Shown here piece after piece: positions 59,561-64,000 of a stretch of 64,000 nt of DNA (the stretch's first letter is position 1; every line of letters starts with the position of its first letter). The notes below the pieces were generated by a model. It was not told the DNA's origin. It worked only from the letters and a program-made list of their open reading frames with translations, and made no database searches. This stretch comes from Gordionus sp. m RMFG-2023. Its lineage: Eukaryota > Nematomorpha > Gordioida > Chordodea > Parachordodidae. Position numbers and translations under genes: made by a program. The DNA is taken from positions 21,367,366-21,431,365 of the forward strand of contig NC_088777.1 in NCBI RefSeq assembly GCF_954871325.1, given 5' to 3'.

Positions 59561-60750
59561 ATGTCCAACATAGATTTTAATAATAATCATGTCTTATCAA
59601 ATTTAGATAGTTATTTAGAAGATAAATCTTATATTGAAGGGTAAATTAATAAATGAAGATATTTTACGTTTTTATAAAGATTTCGCCTATCTCCTGTAGA
59701 TATTAAGATATTTCAAGAAATCAAATCAGAACCTTTAACTACATTACCTAATTTATATAGATGGTATAAACATATTAAATCTTATCAAGACGAGTTTTCG
59801 AAGTAACCTACAAAACATACATCGTATATATTGTGTATTTAGACACCCTTCAAATCATGTTGCACTTGAAAAATATAAAGAAATATTTCAATTAAATTCT
59901 GCTGAAAATAATGGTAAAGTTGAAGAAGAAATTGATTTATTTGGTAGTGATGAAGTATGAAACTAATTAGTTAATAAATATATAAATTAAGGAACTAAAG
60001 TAGCTTTTTTTCTATTTATATTCTCCTTATAAAGTTAACATTTATTTCTGCCTATTGTTTCCTACCCTATATGCTTAGTCTATTCTTATATTTAAATAAT
60101 ATGTTCCAAGAAGCCAGTTTTTTGTCCTTATTGAAAAAAAATTTTCAAATTTTGTTTGAATGCAAAATCTTTTTTAGGAGGAAGACGAGGAAACATTAAA
60201 ACTTAAAGAACAAAGATTGGCAATGTATGCTCAAAGGAAATCCCAAAGTTTTATATTTCTGACTCTTTTTTAATGCTAATTATATTATTAGAAACTCAAA
60301 TTATAGCCAAATCTAGTATAGTATTAGATGTAAAACCTTGGGATACAGATACTGATATGAATAAAATTGATGATAAAGTACGTTCTATTAAAACTGAAGG
60401 CCTAGTTTGGGGAAAATGTAAGAATGTTTATTAAAATATTTTAACTCCTTAATAGCACAATTGGTTCCTTTGGCATATGGAATTAAAAAATTACAGATTA
60501 CATGTGTTGTTGAAGATGATAAAGTATACATCTAATTTTAATTCATTTAAAAACATGATGATACGCACTGGGTTATGAAATATTATTTGATTATAATATA
60601 TAAATCTGAATTTTTGAACATTTATCCTCATATTGACATATCTTATTTGCTACAATTAAATAGGTTGGAACTGATTACCTTGAAGAAAAAATAACAGAAT
60701 TTGAAGACTTAGTGCAATCAGTTGATATAGCTGCTTTTAATAAAATATAA
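59561..60750 (+). CDS. EEF1B2: Translation elongation factor eEF1B, beta-type guanine nucleotide exchange subunit
   Basis: Seven exons join in phase to 221 residues: 59561-59640, 59680-59802, 59843-59954, 60178-60247, 60292-60417, 60456-60523, 60664-60750. All introns are GT-AG. Lengths are 39, 40, 223, 44, 38 and 140 bp. The N-terminal GST-C-like part reads [21 protein letters not shown] and [15 protein letters not shown] (family: NDYLADKSYIEGY, RWYNHIKSY). The acidic linker has [16 protein letters not shown], with the conserved DLFGSD. The GEF domain has [40 protein letters not shown] and [20 protein letters not shown], ending FNKI. The protein recharges eEF1A with GTP in the eEF1 complex. 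No stop or frameshift is seen and the length is normal, so I take it as functional. The start is the first Met, in phase with the GST-like block. Beta and delta forms share this C-terminus; the short N-terminus without a leucine zipper indicates beta. Confidence 0.95.
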
Positions 60751-61107
60751 ATATATATAATAATCTATTATGAAAAATAAAAAATTTTTAATTTTATACA
60801 TGAATCTTATGCCCTTTATATAATATTTAAAATAAGTTATGATGGATTATCTAAGTTTATAATTAATAAAAAAATCACCATTTTGTTATACTGAATTATG
60901 CCAGGTTGAATCAATGTTGCTATAGTTATTTGAAAGTAACTTTGCTACACCCTATTTTAATATAAATCATAAATCTACCAATTTTAAATAGCATCCTTAC
61001 TTTCTTACCTCCCCTACTTAATAAAAAAATTAAATAAGATATTTTTATATAGTCTAGCTGTTGATTTTAGTGTGAAAGATGAGCATTTTTAAAAATTTAT
61101 TAAGAAA
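60751..61107. other. Downstream of eEF1B, AT-rich
   Basis: The eEF1B 3' UTR and polyadenylation signal should lie here. AATAAA-like words occur in several places and none can be preferred. Nothing else is seen. Confidence 0.4.
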
Positions 61108-61618
61108 AGATGTAATTTATTTTTCACTGTGTTTTTTAAATTCAAATTCCCTCGAAGATTTGAGGTTTAAAATATTAAAACAATTAAATTCACCTTTTTG
61201 TGGTAAAAATAACAGTGTGACTTTTACTAACTCTTAAATAGCGCCCTTGCCCTTGTTTTTATTGCTAATGATGGGCTGTTAAATGATATAAATATATAAA
61301 TTCTGTGGTGAAATAGGAAATTTGCTATTCTATCTGGTTTCCTCTATGTGATAGAAATTATTCTAGAAGTATTTAATGCCTACTATAAAAATTTAACTGA
61401 ATACAAAATCAATATAGAACTTTCTATATTATATTTTTTACTGCCAATTTAAATTAAATATTGCCAAAAGTAATGAAAAATGCTGACCATTCTAATCAGA
61501 AAGCATCTATTTCAGAGGTGATTGTCAACACTGAGTGTGATATGTTTCAAATCTTTTAATGATTATTTTGCTTATGAATTTTTTAAAAAAATTTACAGAA
61601 AGAAACAGCCATTTTTAA
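61108..61618 (-). repeat. Right arm of the large inverted repeat pair
   Basis: Inverse of 53176-53975 minus about 300 bp. It contains AACTCTTAAATAGCGCC, GATGGGCTGTTAAATGATAT and ACTGCCAATTTAAATTAAAT. Together the arms enclose about 7.1 kb including eEF1B. Confidence 0.8.
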
Positions 61619-62487
61619 AATAAGCCCTTGTAATCAGTGGTTTTAAATCATTACTTTTTTACAAATTTATAATCAGATTAAATTTTTAAAATAAATAGTA
61701 TTTACATAAAAAAAATTCCATTTTTGTTATTTTTATATCTTTTTAACCTTAGTGGTGAGTGGGTTGGAAATACCCCCTCCCCCCATCTTCATGGTAAATA
61801 TAATGTGGTTAAATGATCTGGTTTCATAATATCTATTGAAATCTAGATGAATAGATTATTGAAATAACTTCTCTCTTTCTAGGAAAATTTGTTTCCACTG
61901 TTTTTTCAATTTTTCCATAATTTTTACTATTTCTATAAAAATCTATCATGTTTTCTCTCCAAGATGTCACAAATCTATACTATCTATTCATATAAAGAAT
62001 CAAAGCTACCAATCAATTTTCATATTTTAAGATTACTCTATCGCTTAATTAAAAAAGAAATAATGCTCAAAAAAATCTTCAATAGTCGAGAATAAATGCT
62101 CAACGTTCAGAAAATACTTTTTTAGAAATATTTTTATTTTCGCGGCGTGGTTACTTTTGATAAATAAAATAAAAATTATTCGGGGAATTTTTCTCCGGGG
62201 ATACATTTAAAATGGGGAATTTATTTCCGGGGGAATAATTTTCTATAGAAAATTTTTTCCGAGGATATTTTCCGCTTACCAAAAAATTAATAATTAACTA
62301 AAAATATTTTAACTATTTGCAACCTTAAATAATAATATAATTATAAAATTAATACCAAATGATGCAACAGTACGTAACACCTTTTTAATCACTTTTAAAC
62401 GCCATTATAACCCACTTTACAATTTATCACTATCAATAATCCCGGTGCAACGTTCTAAATAAATTCCGTTTTAAATAAATTCCAATT
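61619..62487. other. AT-rich spacer with a GGGGAATTT motif block
   Basis: No gene is seen. 62160-62280 has GGGGAATTTTTCTCCGGGGA, ATGGGGAATTTATTTCC and related words, comparable to 54614-54720 on the other strand. Confidence 0.4.
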
Positions 62488-62785
62488 TAGTGATATTGAC
62501 ATTTATGATTGACATGTTAAGATTTAATATTATTATTTTTAGTGATATTGACATTTATGACTGACGCGCATATATTAAATATAATATTTTTAGTGATACT
62601 GACATTTATGATTGACGTGTAAAGATCAAATATAATATTTTAGTGATATTGACATTTATGACTGACGTGTAAAGATTAAATATAATATTTTTAATAATAC
62701 TGACATTTATGACTCATATGTAAAGATTAAATATAATATTTTTATTAATACAGACATTTATGAATGACGTGTATATAAAATGCAA
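62488..62785 (+). repeat. Minisatellite of about 51 bp, six units
   Basis: TAGTGATATTGACATTTATG recurs at 62488, 62540, 62591, 62641, about 62692 and 62743. Each is followed by A(C/T)TGACGTGTAAAGATTAAA-like sequence. Confidence 0.9.
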
Positions 62786-63048
62786 TATAAATAAGACATG
62801 TGTTATAAAGATATGCAATATAAACAAGACGTACGATATAAACAAGACATGCGATATAAATAAGACATACAATATAAATAAGACATGCGTTATAAAGATG
62901 TGCGGTGTAAATAAGACATGCGTTATGAAGATATGCGATATAAAGATATGGGATATAAATAAGATATACGGTATAAATAAGATATGCGATATAAATAAGA
63001 CATGCGTTATAAAGATGTGCGATGTAAATAAGACATGCGTTATAAAGA
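62786..63048 (+). repeat. Short-unit tandem array with an open frame
   Basis: Units of about 18 and 33 bp mix ATATAAATAAGACATGCG with TTATAAAGATATGCG. One frame stays open for 98 codons (62760-63056) and reads as INKTC / VIKMC repeats. No known protein has this. I regard it as a repeat whose unit length happens to be a multiple of three. Confidence 0.85.
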
Positions 63049-64000
63049 TTAATTAAAATTTATTATGAGGTCAAAATGTTCGCGATAATTTCTTAAATAT
63101 ATATTCAAATTAAATTTTTTAATGTAACTTAATTTTTTAATTGGTGTGTAATATGCCCATTTATAAATGGTATGGATAATTATATTTGTTTGAAGCATAG
63201 TTGCCAATGCAACTATCTCCACCTCTGTTCCATAAGTTGCATTTTGAGCCATGCGTGTTCTCTCCAAATATTTGTCAACAGGTTCTCCCAAAAACCCCTC
63301 CATCTGCTCAACAATATCCTTGCTTCTCATAAAGAGAATGCATTGCTGTCTCAGAAAATCGTAGTGGCATTCGTCATCACAAACTTCTTTGTTTATACAT
63401 CTACAATAATGATTAACAATAATTTATTTTAAATATGTATACCTGAAGAGACAATTTCCATCACCAATAATCCGCTCGGTAGAAAAATTATCTCCCATTA
63501 CACCATTATCATTTTTTGGATATCTTTTCTTGATCGGAAAATGAAAACAATTATGATATATATATCAATTTTTACCTGAGATTGAAGGGGACTATATTAA
63601 TTTTATTTATTATATTTTCAGATTATAAGTTTTAATTAGTAGATTATATGCAAATTATATTTTTATTTTGGAATGTTATATTAACCTTAAAGAAACTAAA
63701 AATGAATATATGATATATTTCTTGTAAAAAAATTCAATAAAATTTAAATGGTTCAATATATGAAACCAACATAACTAATAAAAACAAGTGCCACATACAT
63801 ATAAGCTATAATAGACAGACCATTAATAAGGCTACAATGAAAAATATAAAATACATAAACAAAAATTAGAAACAATTATAATGACCAAATTATAAAAATT
63901 TTCAAATTAAAAATTTGTTATGTAATCAACTTTAATACCTTTGTTGGAATAGGAATTGAATGCAACTCATTGTTAGTTTTGTCAAATCTTGTGTTGCTAC
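63049..64000 (-). CDS. OTU-domain cysteine protease, 3' exons (5' end outside window)
   Basis: Minus-strand exons are 64000-63939 (continuing beyond the window), 63528-63443 and 63400-63049. The introns of 410 and 42 bp are GT-AG and in phase. The visible 165 residues begin SNTRFDKTNNELHSIPIPTK. They continue KRYPKNDNG and IIGDGNCLFR, the OTU motif with catalytic Asp and Cys. Next is FLRQQCILFMRSKDIVEQM, then YLERTRMAQNATYGTEVEIV, with the 'GTEVEI-x-A-A' block that shapes the substrate pocket. The last block is IYLRNYREHFDLI, where the HFD histidine completes the catalytic set. OTU proteases remove ubiquitin, and related domains also occur in animal transposons and viruses. Frames and splice sites are clean, so it looks intact. 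Whether it is a host deubiquitinase or a domesticated copy cannot be told from this part. Confidence 0.88.

Noticed and set aside
53176-61618. A Polinton-like element suggested by long inverted repeats 8 kb apart
   Set aside because: No polymerase, integrase, ATPase or capsid genes lie between the arms. The segment holds a host eEF1B gene and small MITEs.

Overview
This window comes from a nuclear genome that is extremely AT-rich and packed with transposable elements. The organism is almost certainly an animal. Three host-type genes are visible, none of them transposon-derived as far as I can tell. They are the first three exons of a TMEM129-type ER ubiquitin ligase (7061-8123, minus), a complete seven-exon translation factor eEF1B-beta (59561-60750, plus), and the 3' part of an OTU-type cysteine protease gene (63049 to beyond 64000, minus). 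Most of their introns are 38-44 bp, near the lower limit for splicing. The transposon content (hAT of several types, Tc1/mariner, piggyBac-type, MULE, a Sola-like element, gypsy LTR elements, a non-LTR retrotransposon) fits an invertebrate, perhaps an arthropod. I cannot name the species. There is no bacterial gene, CRISPR array or rRNA, and no convincing tRNA.

Layout. 417-6818 is a three-level nest: a hAT holding a second hAT holding a Sola-like element with 600-bp terminal inverted repeats (TIRs). It lies just downstream of TMEM129 exon 3, probably in its next intron, and the RING exon is not in the window. 8.4-13.07 kb is AT-rich sequence with minisatellites and a non-autonomous LTR element (9784-12653). 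13.08-21.5 kb holds hAT elements: one of 13079-18846 with perfect 8-bp target-site duplications (TSDs), containing a better preserved hAT (14275-18090) and a small MITE, then another hAT (18859-20895) and a hAT end. 22.5-23.2 kb has an unidentified Asn/Tyr-rich frame. 23.4-26.1 kb is two adjoining satellite arrays (about 143 bp and about 122 bp units).

26742-35712 is a four-level nest: hAT > MITE > hAT with about 1-kb TIRs > piggyBac-type MITE. 35.7-38.3 kb is featureless. 38290-47329 is another four-level nest: Tc1/mariner > hAT > gypsy > solo LTR, with a separate hAT MITE in the right mariner arm. 47.4-53.1 kb carries a ZBED1-like hAT split by a 5'-truncated LINE, a gypsy fragment and a MULE remnant. 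53.2-61.6 kb is bounded by inverted 0.5-0.8 kb repeats enclosing a duplicated hAT-like unit, a foldback MITE and the eEF1B gene. 62.2-63.05 kb is minisatellite, followed by the OTU gene.

The genes do not form a pathway or operon. The main information is the stratigraphy: most insertions can be bounded by target duplications, which gives a relative order of transposition. I found no novel defence or metabolic system. The least familiar items are the Sola-like transposon, the hAT with kilobase TIRs, the Asn/Tyr-rich frame and the satellite pair.
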